Position numbers and translations under genes: made by a program
Shown here: positions 1-15,100 of the stretch, one piece after another
Layout of the letters: every line of letters begins with the position of its first letter
Numbering within the stretch: the stretch's first letter is position 1
Source: Timema cristinae
Taxonomy: Eukaryota; Arthropoda; Insecta; Phasmatodea; Timematidae
NCBI GenBank assembly: GCA_039000515.1
Contig: JBCFYV010011135.1
Coordinates: 13,592,376-13,656,375 of the forward strand
Direction of reading: 5' to 3'
Length of the DNA: 64,000 bases
Notes under the pieces: generated by a model
What the model was told of the DNA's origin: nothing
The model's database searches: none
What the model saw: only the letters and a program-made list of their open reading frames with translations

Positions 1-120
1 CAACCACCAAAAGCCCATATATCATGTGTTTTTAAAATAAGTATAGTCCCATATTATAAATTAATATTTATTATCTTTATTGTATATATTATTAATATTT
101 GTAATTTTTTTTTGTTTTAG

Positions 121-178
121 CCTGAACTGTACCTGTGCACTCCAATAAAAGTAGACCCCAGCAAAAGCTATTTCATAA
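121..178 (+). CDS. Phm: PHM exon a (first in window)
   Basis: Encodes [19 protein letters not shown] plus one base. The acceptor tttgttttag ends at 120 and the donor GTAAGT starts at 179. The YLCTP segment carries a conserved PHM cysteine. The exon starts in phase 0 and its last base A pairs with TT of the next exon to give Ile. Confidence 0.9.
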
Positions 179-3100
179 GTAAGTATGTCTATTTTTATAA
201 TATTGTATTCAAGTAAATACTGAAATTAAATTTTATTGAAATTGTTGATTATAAATGTAGTAGGCCTAGACTATAGGCCTACATAGTCTATTGTCATAGT
301 AATTATTATATTTAAATAGTTTAATATGATTGGAGAGTAATATTTAAGATACTGTAGTAAGATTACTCTTCTTTAAATATAATATAGGCCCTAACATACT
401 CATAAAATATTCTGAAAATTGAAAAAGACACTGGACACAGGAATCGAACCCATGACTTTTTACTTAGTACGCCAATGCTCTCGCAACTGAGCTATCCAGA
501 AATCGCCTCGTGCCCAGGTCATTCTTCACTCATATTTTAAGGAAGAGTCTATAATGGACGTGCGGAAATCATTGCCTACAAATATGTGATTTTATTAAGA
601 TCATGAGCTTTCAGATAACGCAGCCACCTTCGATTCGGTAGTTGGCTTATTGCTGCCACTTGTACAATTATTATAATTGTAAGGGGTTGCATATTTAAGA
701 ATCAACTAGCCAAAGCTATTAATAATGCTTTTAGTGAGGATTACTCCGTCCAGATATCATATTTTGAAAATTAAAAAATGACATCTTGACACGGGAATCG
801 AACCCAGTACAGGTGTCATTTTTCAATTTTCAGAATATGATAGCTAGATAGAGTAACCCTCACTAAAAACATTAATAATAGCTTTGGCTATTTGGTCCAT
901 ACTTATAAAAGTTTATTTTTATTTTCATAATGAAAATATAGTCAACTTCGATGGTCTTTGGGTAAAGTGCTTGTGGGTTCAAATCCAGCTGAGGTCGATG
1001 GATTTTTACTGAGGGATAAAAACCCGTGGCACAGCTTTCTTCGGAAGGCAAGTAAAGTAAAGCCGTCAGTCTCATATCTATTATGGCATGTTAAAGAACC
1101 CTGAAGGTATGTGAAAATACCCTTCCCGGCTAAATAGGTAGGCTCTTTTGTGCCGATAGAAATTTAGTGCGGAAGGCAATGGTGAATCATCACACTTCCT
1201 GGACACCCCTAGTACAGGGGAAATCTACCAGATAGTGCGGGAAACACTAACCAGCCAACGGCTGAGTACATTCCCAGTTATAGCTAGAAATTACATAAAA
1301 TAAACCTTCTGGTTCTTGACTTAACGAAGAAAAATAATTACAGGAATACAAACTCTCTTGTCTGGTGGGCTAGTGATATATAGGTCGAGGTTCGAATACT
1401 GGTAGGGCACGCCAAGGGTGGTTTTGTCTTATTATCCAATCCCTCCCCTCCATTCTCCCTCCACACTAATGTGATTAATATTTCCTCTTAAGTTCTACCT
1501 TTATCATCCCTGACTTATTAGTGAAAATATAATGCTAGTCTGTATGGGCTGTAAGACACGAATAGTAAAACATTATTATTTAATATCTTCTTTTTATTTT
1601 TACTGTAACTATAAAATATTATGGAAGAAAGCAATGATGTACAATTAAGTATATATGAAAGGCGAAGCTTGGGGAATGAATGATTATAATTACAGAAAAC
1701 AGCCATAACTGAATAATATTAAAATAAATTAAAAAATGAAACCGGGACACAGGAATCAAACCTGGAACCTTTGGTTTAGCATACCAATGCTCTACTTCTG
1801 AGCTAGCCAGGGATCGTCCCATGCTCAGGGTCATTCTTCCAATGTCCCTGACCTAACCTCAATACAATCCATGGATATCTTAGGCATTGGTACGCTAAAC
1901 CTAGGGTTCGGGTTCGATTCCTGTGTCCAGGTATCATTTTTCAATTCATTTTAATATAAAACCTTAGTTGAAAACCACATAGTTATAACATAAAAGAGGA
2001 GTGAAATGTAAGATAAATGAAAGGATAAATAAAAAAATGGGTGTGTGTACTTATGTACGCGCTGTGAGAAGTTATACTTTTTTGGCATCATCAAATAAAT
2101 TCAAAAATTGAATTTAAGTTTATTCATTTTTTAAATATTTATTATTTTCTTAATTTAATATTCACTTTTCATTTTTATCAAAAAGTTTTCATTAAATTTG
2201 TTCATTTATTTTTATAAATATTTATTATTTATTCAATTTAATAATAAATATTAAAAATTAATATTTTAATTTGATGTTCGATTTAAATTTTTATCACACA
2301 TTTTTTATTAAATGTTTTATTAATTTTATTTCTTTATTTTGTAAATATTAAATAACCAATAATAAATATTTAACAATAATAATTTAATAATATTTAGTAT
2401 TAATTATGTTAAATAATAATATTTTAATATATATCAATAAATAATACATACGGATAGTTAACCTCAATTATATTGGAGCACTTGAAAAAGTCTATAAGCA
2501 CAATTTTTTTCACTAATATTTACGAATAGTAAATAATATTAATCAAATATTCAATTTAAATCACTACTGAATATAATTTATTAGCACATATATAATTCGC
2601 ACTTGTATGAAACAAAACACGTGTTGTGAATGTAGAAACTAGAAACATGTGGATAAATATTATATATATGAAAACAGTGATCAGAGGCGACGAGTCGTAA
2701 CCAACTATGTCATGCGCGACTAACAGAGGTTCTATTTCTATTTTGTTGGTAGCTTTTTTTTTTTTTCGAGACTTAATGAGCGGTTTAACTTCACCCTTAC
2801 TTTTGTGTTACAGTGAATGCGCGCGCATCTTAAAATTTCACTCTCATCATTTTTTCATAACGCGCCTAAAGAAGTATAACTTCAAAAATAAAAATATGAA
2901 GTGGATTACGTTTTGTTTGACTTTTGTGCAATAGTTTAGTTTAGGACCACATTATTTGGAGGGGAAATGATGAGGATTGTATGCCTCGAGCGAATTATTA
3001 TATTTAGTGCAGAGGAATAATAATAATGAGGGGGATCGCTACTCTGGGGGAAAAGCAGTATGGCTTACTCTAAATGATTAAGCTGTTTTTCATAGAGAAA

Positions 3101-6100
3101 TATAAATAAGTAACTTAAAGCATAGTGGCTACTGGTAACCCTGATTGAAAACATTAAGTCCACTATTCACTATATTGTTGTAAGTCCATTAGTCACTGTC
3201 TTTTTGTAAATCCAATTGTCTCTCTTTTGTATTAAGTCCACCTCACTGTTTTTATATGTTAAACTGATACCTACTTAAAGTGTTTCTAGTATGTTTCTCT
3301 GCTCTAAATATTTCACTGTCTGTTTTAGTTGGATTCGAGCCGAACGCTACCATGGAGACAGCTCACCATATGCTGCTGTATGGGTGCACATCACCAGGGA
3401 GCAAGAAAGCTGTATGGTAGCACATCCATCAAATATTAGCCTAGGGCCACTGTTTCAATGTCGGTTTTGTAGAGGTTAAATTATAACCTCAGCTTAAGAT
3501 GTTTATTACCTGTTTCAATGTTAAGTTATCACATAACCCTGAGCTTAAACCTCAAGTTAATTACTATAGAAGCAACATGGCCACCACTCTGTCAGCTGAC
3601 TGTTCAAAACATTCCAATGTGTATTGTTGGATGTAGTTAAAATAAAGTTTAATGATTCTATTGGATTCAGATTCAGATATGTATGATATGCTGGAGTGTT
3701 TTAACAAGCGTAAAAATACTACATTTTGAACAAGAGTTAATAATTATTTTGAATAATTTGTTGAGCTAGATTTTAAAAAAAATTTTCAGACTACGAAAAC
3801 TATTGCCACTGATTTGTTAGAGATTATTGGAGATAGTTTTGAAAGATAACAAATGAAAACCTAGCTATTGGAGCTATAAAATGAATAAATGAAAAATATA
3901 TAGACTTATGAAGATCGTTAGTACTAAACCAAATATGAATGCAATATTATTTGATGATTGAATAGTGAAATGTTCTGGATTTATTACTGCACCGCGATGG
4001 ACGCCAATTGAGATGTTCTGCTCGGCGCGTTGAGCGTCGCTTGAAGTTACACCGTTTAATTAGCTGGTAATTGCCCGTGGTCGAGCACTGATTAAATCGG
4101 TACAGTTTTTTTGATGTTGTGAGTTGATTGGTATTTATAGCCCGTGATCGAGTGCCAATTAAAGAATTATAATTAATACACACTTATTATTTTGACATGT
4201 TTTTTAATTCTGAATCTAAGTTTATTTAAGGAGAAAATAGATCATGTCGTCGAACTATGTATATGCGGCCTATTGTATGAGCGCGGACAGGTGTTGCTGG
4301 ACGCAAGTGCCAAGTGCCAAGTGAGCTCTGTCAGTTCTGGACACCAACTGCCCTTACATTGCACCATCCTTCGTATATATCCATTGCTCATGGAAGCTTG
4401 AGAAGGTTTAGTTTAGAAAAACAAAATACAAGAAAAAAACATCTCTGTTTTACTGGGAGGTTCTAGAGCCGGAAAATGACTCAAGTTACATTTAAAAATC
4501 TCTATTCGAACATTCGAGAAGAGGAAGTTATTATTTGAAAACCTTATTTATATTGTCAACCTGACTTGGTTTGTGTCACGTGCGTGATGTCACTGATCAG
4601 TGGCATTTGCCTTCTTAGAAGAAAAGTGCTTTAAGCGCCATTTAATATACTATATAATTTAAATGAAATAAGATACGTTTATAAAATTAGGACAATATTC
4701 TTGTCAATGCTTTCACATATTCTTTAGGGGCAAATCAATTACATTACAATAGTTTGGCCAAAAGAATATAAGAAGGCCTAGCTTATATTTTGGCAGCCAC
4801 TCATATCAATTGAAAAGTAGGCATTTATAATGCTTTATTTATTCAAACATTGCATATTTATGTGGAAAAACAACTTCTACTTGCATTTTTAATTCCTTTT
4901 TCAAGCACTTTATAAATGTCTAGGTATATTTGTATTAAGTTTCTTACCCTACAATTATTAAAGCTTTACTTGAAACATGAACCTATTTGTTGAGAAAAAA
5001 TTATTAACACACAGCTGTGGTACGCTAGTGTTTAAAAACTAGAACCTTAGTGGCTATGAAGGACCTTCTTGCAACTAATTGTCACACCTATGCTCTTTTT
5101 TCCTGTACTAGTATATGGAGAATCAAATCCTAGCTTAATCATATTATAATTATTCGAAAACCGTTTTGTGTTTGCAACATTTAAACAACTCATCAAAACC
5201 TTAGAAAAACGTAGATATTAAACTGATGTTTGAAATTTTAATTTGAGTTGTCTAGGTTTAAGTTAATGATAACTACTGGGTTATTAAAGTATTATAATAT
5301 GCAATTAGTAATTCTTTTTACTATCATAAACTATTCCAAGCTGTCAATACCTAATATTTCAAGCATTATTAACATGTTTTTTCTCGAAATATTAGGCTCC
5401 CGCTCAGCGATATGGCAATACCCTGTGACTTGGCTGAGTTTTGATTTATTGGTTTATCATAACAAATAATTTTATTAATTTTGGTTTTAGCTTAAATCGA
5501 TTCTCCATATCCTTTTGAGTAGAAGGATGACATCAAATTATTATTTATTTACTAGTTCATATAAAAAAAAAGTGCCTTATATGTACTGGTTTTTGAACAA
5601 CTTCTACCCCCTTTTTTAAACACTCTAGTTTATTCTTAAGCAGGATAAAATATATTATTAAACCTATTAAGTAGATTTAAAAATAATATAATAGTTTTCG
5701 GGGGAATAGTAGTAAATACTATATAGGTAAAATGTGTTTGAAACATGAAAAAAACTAGCCAATGTATTTTAAAATAAATTAGATGATTATTATCACATTT
5801 CAGCATTCATTTATTCCCATTTCCACTAACAAATATTTTTGTTCAAGTGACATTTGAGTAAAAATACACTACCAACCTCTGCATTCAACAAATTAACTCC
5901 AAGTCAACTAACCTCCACATAGAAAGCCATTAAAACAGTAAAAACTACGTTATCCTGAAGTTTTCACTCAAAGTTATATCAAACCTCAGCTTAGTTAACC
6001 AGTGGTTTAATTCTATATTGAAACATTGACCCTAAATAAATAATAGCTTGCTTGGTGAGCCTCAGTCATGGGGAGAGTTAATTAGCCAACACACTTCTAT

Positions 6101-9100
6101 ATAGTATTTGGTCAATTATGTCTCCTTATCATTTATATGATACAGTCTCTATCAATTTATATTCCTACAATAATATAATAAAATGAAGTGTTTTATTAAC
6201 TGTTGAGATGTTTAGTTTGTGGAACTCCATTCTTGAATTATTTTTTTATCAGTTTTTGTAATCTTTATTACATGCTGAACTATATTTGTAACTAATGCTT
6301 GTACTGTACATACCTACAGTTGAATTTAGAAACTAACCAGGATCCACAGAGAATATATTCGAGAAAAAACAAAAAACTATTTAAGGCAAATGTTTTATAG
6401 TTTATGTATTCTTTTTTTTTTTAAAAAAAAGTGTTCCTCTATGAATATAATGATACATATAAAAAATATTGAAATCTGTCCTTTTTGAATAAAAAGAAAA
6501 GAAAAAGGGCACTAAAATACCGTTTTGCTTCTTTATGGGTTCCTAAAAAAGACATTAAATTATAGTTTAGTAATGTATGCCTTTATAATCTTGGCAAAAT
6601 TAACTGTACATGAAGTGTGCGTCCTTATGAGGAGTTCGTCCCCAGTGACATGTGACCTTCCATTCTTAAAAGGCTCCCCACACCTGGCCTAAATTGTCAC
6701 TCTCGCAATAGATTCAACTGCCAATGACGGGGAGATAATATTTTGAATCTCAGTCGAATGTACTGAGGGTGGCTTTACCCTAAATGGTTTTATACTCTCC
6801 TTCAATGCAAATGTGTAAACACTAAACACTTCCTCATTCTGCTCCTTTGGTTTAAATAGGTGGACAGCTTGACAGGATACTAAGATGTACACATAAAGAA
6901 AAATTCATTGATGCGACCTAAGCCACAAAATAATATTTTTTATTTAGTCTTTAAGTCTTATGATTTTATGCCCCTTTGTATTAAGTGTGTGTGAATATCT
7001 CCGAAAACCCTTCAGTTTCCGCGTGGTCTAGACTGCCGATCATGGGGAGATTGAGGTTTGAATCTCGGTTGAGTATACTGAGGGTGGTTCTTCCAAAAGT
7101 GTTTTCCATTTCTTTCCATGCAAATTTGGATACACTTCCTCTAAATATATCCTTCCTAATCCCTAAGACCACTAGTTAATCAGTACGTACATAAGTGTAT
7201 AACTCGAACAGTGTAAGACGCAGTGATCTTTGAAACCATTACAGGTTATTTGGGTTACAGAACTGCGGTGAGATGGCGAAGCACGATGATACTATGGAGA
7301 CTTCCAGTCCTTGTGCGAAAGGTTCTCAGGTGAGTCTGTCTCTTAAAAAATAACGTTTCACACCATGGTTACATTCTTTCATGTCATCCAATATTTGAAT
7401 CCTCCTTCTTCCTAAGCTCCTCTTTCCCTCAACCTTTTCTTCTATGACGTTGTGCAGAAGACAGCTCCTCTTAATGATGTGTCCAATCCAATTGGTTTTG
7501 TACCAAATTTTGTAAATATTTCCGTAGCAATAAATTCATTGCTGATTTAATTTTAATGTGCAGGCTTATAGTAACATATTTTCTTAACATACCTTATCTC
7601 TTTAAGGAAAACAGTTTTCCACTTGCTTAGGTATACTTTGTTTGTATATGAAAGAAGACACAAGATATACAGATAAAAATATATAAAAGGGAATGAACAC
7701 AGTATAGTTTTTATAATGAAAGGAAGAACACAGCTTACACTGTACATTGCTGCCAATAGATAAAGATAAAATATCACTTTTCTTCCATTGGCAGCAAATT
7801 ACAGTCAAAATTGTGTTCTTCTTGACACTGTAATAACTAAATTGTGTTTATTTCCTTTACCAGTAGAACCTGATTAATTGATCCAGATTTCCGGTTTATC
7901 TGGACTGAAATTTTTATTTAAATCAATCTCTTTTGTAACAAATTTTATGGGAGAAATAATTGATGTATTACTTAAAAAAAAAACTCCTTTCAAATACATT
8001 AATTAATTAAGATATTGTAGTCGCGGGGTGAGTACAGTATTGTAATGAACTAATACGCATTTGCGTGGAAGAAGAGTGGAAAACCATTTAGGAAAAACCA
8101 CCCCAGTTCACCTGACCGAGATTCGAACCTTGATCTCCCCGTCCTCAGCAGTCGAGCTCAACACGACAAGCGCGTTAGCCAACTACGCCACTGAGGCGGG
8201 TTGTAATGAACTAAAACTTTATTATAATCATTGGCACAGTAGTGTATCTAATACTGTACAGTATCTTGGTCTGAGCTAAAACTGTCAACAAATGTCTGCT
8301 GCGGTAGAATTTTCCAACGTATTGCGGTGCATTGCCATTTAACTAATAATCTCAGGATTACCCGAATTTTTAATAATCCAGACAACACCCAGTTCTAGTT
8401 AGGATGAATAAATAAGGTTCAACTTTGTATGTTACCTCTACTGTCTTCATTGTGTATAAAAATATTCCTCAATAGCAATTGTTTCTCTGTAAAGCTCCAT
8501 ATTGACTATACTTTAGAAAATTAAAAGTTGATCCAACTTATACGTGCTACGGACGGACCTATGTAGTCATAGCCATGTGGAGTTTGTGGAGTTGATTTCT
8601 TACAGATCATGGAGTATGCACCTTATGAATACACAGTATGTAGTCAAGGCTTTAGATTCTGTGACTAATGGTACAGGTGTGTGAGCTGTTTTTTAAAGGC
8701 ACCTTAACAACTTACATTCTGTACAACCCTGTTTGCAGGTAATATATGCCTGGGCCAGGGACGCACCACCCCTAGCTCTGCCGGAAGGGGTGGGTTTCCA
8801 AGTCGGAGGGAAGTCGCCCATACAGTACCTGGTTCTGCAAGTCCATTACGCCGTCATTGACAAATTTGAAGGTGAAACCTAAATACAAATTATGCCTTTA
8901 TAATTTTATCAATTACCCTAAGCACAAATTACATTATTGATGATATAATCAAAGTTTCTATTTTTTTTTTTTTTTTAATATTATGTTCCGACCCATTTTT
9001 ATGTGGTTTTTTTTCACTGCTGCGTCCTCTACTCAGGCTATCTACATTTAATTACATTGATAGGTTTTAAATATATAACCAAATTTTCTTATGAATTACA

Positions 9101-12100
9101 TATCAGCAGCAGTCACTTTTGATAAATATATCAATATTTATAAAATAATTTAAATAATATAGTTAAATGTTAACAACATCGACACCCCCTTCAGTGGCTG
9201 CATTGTCTAAGCAAGACACTATTTTTGCATTAGACTAGACTGACGATGCCAGGGAGATGAAGGTTTTAATCTCGATTGGATGTACAAAGGGTGGTTTTTT
9301 CCAAAATTTTCTTGTTACATAGTTGCCCTTCAGGTGGGGGTACCCAAAAGGGCAGGATGTGGACCGAATCATCCCCCAGCCTCTTAGCCCTCATTTAGAC
9401 AGGAAATAACTGAAACCATTTATTTGAAGTAAATTCTGATTTAAGAATCATTGGGTCAGTTTTTAACTGAAGTCAAGGATTTTCAAGATGCTTCTGCACA
9501 AGAAACCATTTAGGAAAAACTACCCTCGGTATACCAGCAGGATTAAACCACGATCTCCTCATCACTGGCATTCTAGTCTCCTGGAGGGTACCACCTTTAT
9601 TTTTAATGAAACGTGTGATGTTTATAAAAAATCTTAGATTTCAAAAATATTTAAAGCAGATTTTTTCTTTAAAATTTTAAAATTAGAATATCCGGGAATT
9701 TTTATTCTACCTTGTTTAATTAAATTTCCCATTTAAATTTTATATAATCTAAAGGCTACAGTTGAGCGCTGTCATCACAAAATTGACTATAAACAAAGAA
9801 ACTTATATCTTACATTTTTATTAGTTAAAAAAATTAGCGTGGAAAACAATTCCTTAAAAGCTAACTATCAAAAAATTCCCAAGAAACAATTTAGCAAAAA
9901 TAATTCTAGTAATAACATCGAGTCACATAAAGTGTGAGGGTCGGGGGAGGGAAATATCTGATTTTAATTTGTGTGGATGTTTGTTTCACAGATGGCAGCA
10001 CAGACAACTCTGGAATATTTTTACACTACACAGAGAGACCGTAAGTTTTCACTGTTCTCTCTTACATGTGGGTGTGTTAGGTTGCGGGTTGGTAGTTCAT
10101 TCAATAGAGTTATTTTTTACTATATTCATAACATTCAAGTAGAACATTTCAAACTGTTCTGCTATCACCTTTATAAATAATAAATACAAAACAGAAGAAA
10201 GGCCCAAGGACTTTCTAGACGTAGCCATGTTTGCCCCGCAGGGATTCAGGAAAATATTAATTACTTGTACATTTTTGCTTAAGTTATTACGTTAATATCA
10301 AATCTATCCATATAGCTACTTTTAGATTAAATGGGAACATAGGATTGCTGAACACCATTTTTTTTTTTTTTAATGATTTACATACAAAATCTTAAAGTAA
10401 TTATTTTGTAACATCACTGGCAGCGTAGAAATCAGTTCCCTTTGATAATAACCATGTGTAGTTTGGATAATATTCAATGTTAGTACAATTGTAGGTAGAA
10501 AGTCTTTTCACAAGCTACAACGTAATTCAATACTAATAATATTAGCCTTTTCTTTTGTCATTTTCCTTGCACTTCTTATTTTCAGTTGTTTATGAAATGC
10601 AATATACAGGTTGACTAAAGAAGTTTGTCAAAAACAGTAAGCTGATGAAAACTATCGAGTGGCTCGAAATGAATTTAAATGAATAAGTTAAAAGTGCCTA
10701 ACTAGGTAGAAGTTTTTTTAATCTACTAAACATGGTTTTTTAGAGGATGATTAAAACAAATTTCTTTGAGCCAAGGATAGGCTTACTTTTTATATTTCTA
10801 ATGTTGGTGACTAGTTTAAAAATTGTGTTAAACCGAAGTCCATAATAATTATTAAAAAAACCTTTGAAATAGCTTGTAAAGCTATATATAGTCTGAAAAT
10901 TTTCTTGCCACGAGCGATTGAAGCTTTGCCCTCAAACCCCCAAATTTCAGGTGCAGGGGTTGGTTAAATCATAAATCTCCACCCCTGCCCTATAGAATCA
11001 TAAATAAGCCAAGAAATGCAGTGACCACTTTCCCATCAGCCTCCTCTCTCATGTGGAGAAGATCATGGCAAGAATATTCAACAGGAGACTGGAACAGAAA
11101 ATAGAAAGTGGGATGGAAGAATACCAATTTAGATACAGAAAAGGAATCACAGATTACATTGGGATACTGAGAACAATTCCATAAAGAGTTCTAGAAGTTA
11201 ATAAAAAGTCTATGTTGGTTTCATTGACTGGTAAAAGGCATTCGATATAATTAAGTGGAAGAAGAAACTGATGGAAATACTCAAGAAGATCGGCATCAAC
11301 TGGAATTATAGAAGGTTGATTGAAAACCTGTACCTGGGACAGCGAGTAAATGTGAGCTTGAATGATGGAGAGACCAATAACTTAAAGATAGGTTGAGGAG
11401 TGAGGAAGGGATGCTGTTTGTTACCTAGCCTGTTCAACTTGTATGGAGAGTGACTGGTCAGGGAAGCCCCGGGGAAAGGTGGCAATTTCAGGACAGGAGG
11501 ACGTGTTATCAACACAATAAAATATGCAGCTGCTAGTCAGAAATGAAAGTGAGTTGCAGGAAATGATGGACTGGCTGGTGAAGGTAGGGAGAAGACAGGG
11601 TATGGAAATCAGCATTGAGAAGTCAAAAATTATAGTGATTTAAAAAAAATAAGAGCCGCTCAAAATCAAAATTGGAATCCAGATGTTGTAAAATATAAAG
11701 CAGTTCAAGTAACTGGGAAGCCTGCTGACAAAGGATGCCTACAGCACTAAAGAAATTAGGTTGAGGAATCACTGTAGACAAAGAAGCTTTCAACAAGAAG
11801 AGTTGAACAGCAAGTTGAGTTTGGAAGTAAGGAAGAAAATGATGAAATGCTATGTTTGGAGAATCACACTGTGTGGAGCGGTTGGACTCTAAGAAATATG
11901 GAAAAGAAATACTTGGAGAACTTTGAAATTTGAGGCCAGAGAAGACTTGAGGAGATCTGGTGGACAGACAGGGTGACAAATGAGGATGTCCTAAGAAGAG
12001 TGGGTGAGAAGAGAACCATTTTGGATGTGATTCTTCAGTAGTGACATGACCACAGGCTGGAAACAATTGATTGTGATAATGTAGTTGCCAGTTTTGGTCG

Positions 12101-12141
12101 ATAGTTAAGATGTGCAAATACTCAAAAATTCAAGTTTGAGT

Positions 12142-12188
<47 letters not shown>

Positions 12189-15100
12189 GCATGCTAGCTT
12201 TCACTGCCATATGCAGCTTCTTCAGATAGAGATTAGATACAAAGTAGTTGACTGTCTGTTGTTAGTTAGTATTTTTGGTTGGACTACAAGGTTGACTGTC
12301 AATATATATGTAATAGAGATTTTAATTACAATTAGTAAAACAATTTACTCAAGAAGTATAAATATTACCATACTAGTATTGGAACACAAATTATGTTATT
12401 GGTAGTAGATATAATATTAGTAAAATGTAATAACACTAAAAATGTGCCAAAAATTAAATATTTAGGTTTCGGTATCCTTATTGATAAAAACTTTATGAAA
12501 TGGAAATATTATATATTTAACTAAAACCGTGTCTACTGTGTATCTACAATTCACTTCATCATTACCTTCTTCTCTACTAAATATAAATCCTTTAATAAAG
12601 GTAGTAAATCTGGCTAATTGAAAAATAATTAATCACTTGCCTTCTCACATTTGAAATATAGTAATATTTACCGCTAAATTATTAATCTATAAGTTTAATT
12701 TTATTGACCGTTTACATTTTTACCACTGTGGGTGTAGAGCTGGTAGGGGCTCAGTGCATTGCTTTGCCCAGGGGCTTTCAATCTAGTTTAAGACGACCCT
12801 GTAGACAGATCCAAAAAATAATTATTATATTTTCGGCAATTTCAAGTAAGAAATGGATTATAACGTATTCCTTGTATCATTACTAAAAATATCTATTCAA
12901 TCTCCAGATTAAATGCTGTGCATATTTTTAAAGAAAGTTTCAAATCAAAAACTGTATACTCTTATGATTAAAACTGAAACATAACTAAACTAAAATATGA
13001 TGTTTTAATGAAATCAACTAAAATATGTTTTTTTTAAATGTTATCAATTATATTTGATTTTAAATTAATAGTTATTGAAAAATACATTTTTTAGATGATA
13101 TTCTGAATAAGTGAGCATGTTAAATTAGAAAAATAACACCCTGAAACGAATTTGAACCCTGGTCCTACTGCTTTACATGCCGACTTCTTTACCAACTGAG
13201 ATATCCAGGTTCTTGTTCCAGTTGGTGTCACGTAACTGAATTAAAAAACATTTTACTTTGTTATTACATATTACTAATGAGTTAATGAATAAAATTATGA
13301 AATTGGGTTGACTATTTATCAATGGTTGAATAAATATTCATCATTATAAGTTGGAGGATATTTAATGGAAATATAGATATAAATATCCCATATCTAGAGA
13401 TGTCAGAGTTCCTGTTTATCTAGATTCCAATTTTTAAATTTTAACCTCAATTTTTTTAAATTCTAGATTCATATTTCTCAAACTTTAACATTTCAATCTT
13501 ATTTCCAAGCAACCAACCTCATATTAAAAATATGTTATTTATTTATATACTTTACCACGGTTGAAAAAACTACCTGAAGGTGTATATAGTAAATAAAATA
13601 CTTAAATAAACAAGGTATGTTAGATTTATACATGTTCACTAAGGAGTAAGACAGAAATATTAAGTCGAATTATAATTTACAACATTTCCAATACAAATAT
13701 GAACACAAAATAATAATTATCACAATAAAATTACCCAATTCTTAACTTTGATGTTTAATTTAAATGCCAAAACTTTCATTTACTAAAATTTGAAAGTCGG
13801 TTATCAAGGTAATGAAAGTCGATATATTAAGGTCGACTCATTGATTCTTTTAATACCCGCCTCGGTGGCGTAGTTGGCTAACGCCTTGTCGTGTTGAGTT
13901 CGACTGCTGAGGACGGGGAGATCGAGGTTCAAATCTCGGTCGGGTGAACTGGGGGTTGTTTTTCCTAAATGGTTTTCCACTCTCCCTCCACGCAAATGCG
14001 GGTTCAATTCCTCTAATTCAACCTTTCCAATTCCTAATCCATTAGCGTAATTAGTACTTAAAGCGTATAACCCGAACGGGTAGTAAGACGCGGTGCTAAA
14101 TATTATTATTATATTATTATTCTTTTAATACTAGTAAGAATCAAATAAAGTTTGACATTCTTACCCAAAACTTTTATCCGTCACTATGTACAGGTAATTA
14201 ATATGGTTTCAGACTTAGCAAATTGGCTGGTGTCATTCTTCTGGGCACGGGAGGAGCCATCCCTCCAAAGAAGATAGAACATATGGATACAATGTGCAGG
14301 ATAAAAGAGAAGAAGACGATTCATCCGTTCGCTTACCGTACACATACACACAGCTTAGGTTTGAGCGCATCTCTTTTTTTAATCTAGTGAAAATAAAATT
14401 CAAATTCACAAACAGCCGGCACACAGACTAAATGTTAAGCTCCTATAATTTGCTTTGATGGCAACTGGGAGGTCAGGGTTAGAATCCCGACTGGATGTAC
14501 AGAGGGTAATTTTTATTAAATTCTCTCCCTCCATGCAAATGCAGATTGCTTTCTTCTAAATTTTACCTTAGTATTTCTTAGTAATTTATTATGTTAAAAG
14601 CATACAGCCTGAAAGGATGTTGGGATGCAGATTTAAATCTAACATTTTCATGTTCATTATTTTTAATTTGTTTTTTTAAACATAGATGGTAAATCTAACA
14701 CATAGCTTTAAAGTATTAGCACAGCACAGGCCTTTATAACCTAACAATAACTATCAAAATATGACCAGTAAAATTACATAAAAATGGCTTTAGAATCTAC
14801 TAAAAAAATTACCTAATAGATGAATAAAAACTTGTAATAAAATCACATGACTAAATCAAACCTGCAATTTACAAATGGAAACTAAAAAATTAATTGGCAA
14901 AGAAAAGTATTTAACTACTAAACTCATGCATCCTGCTAAATATAACATTGATTTACAAATATCTGCTTCACAAGTAATAGCTATCACCTCCCAATGCAAC
15001 CCTCTTCAGCATAGTTGCAATCTCACTAAGAATGTATATTTTACAACCAACAAGCAAAGAGGATACTAAGTTCATGGCTTACAATATCTTCTCATTTTGA

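Noticed and set aside
3947..4183. 78-codon - strand frame in a GC-richer patch
   Set aside because: No family match, no splice signals with neighbours; an internal direct repeat suggests a repeat remnant.
11623..12117. 164-codon - strand frame
   Set aside because: Antisense of the LINE reverse transcriptase remnant; the + strand carries the recognisable motifs.
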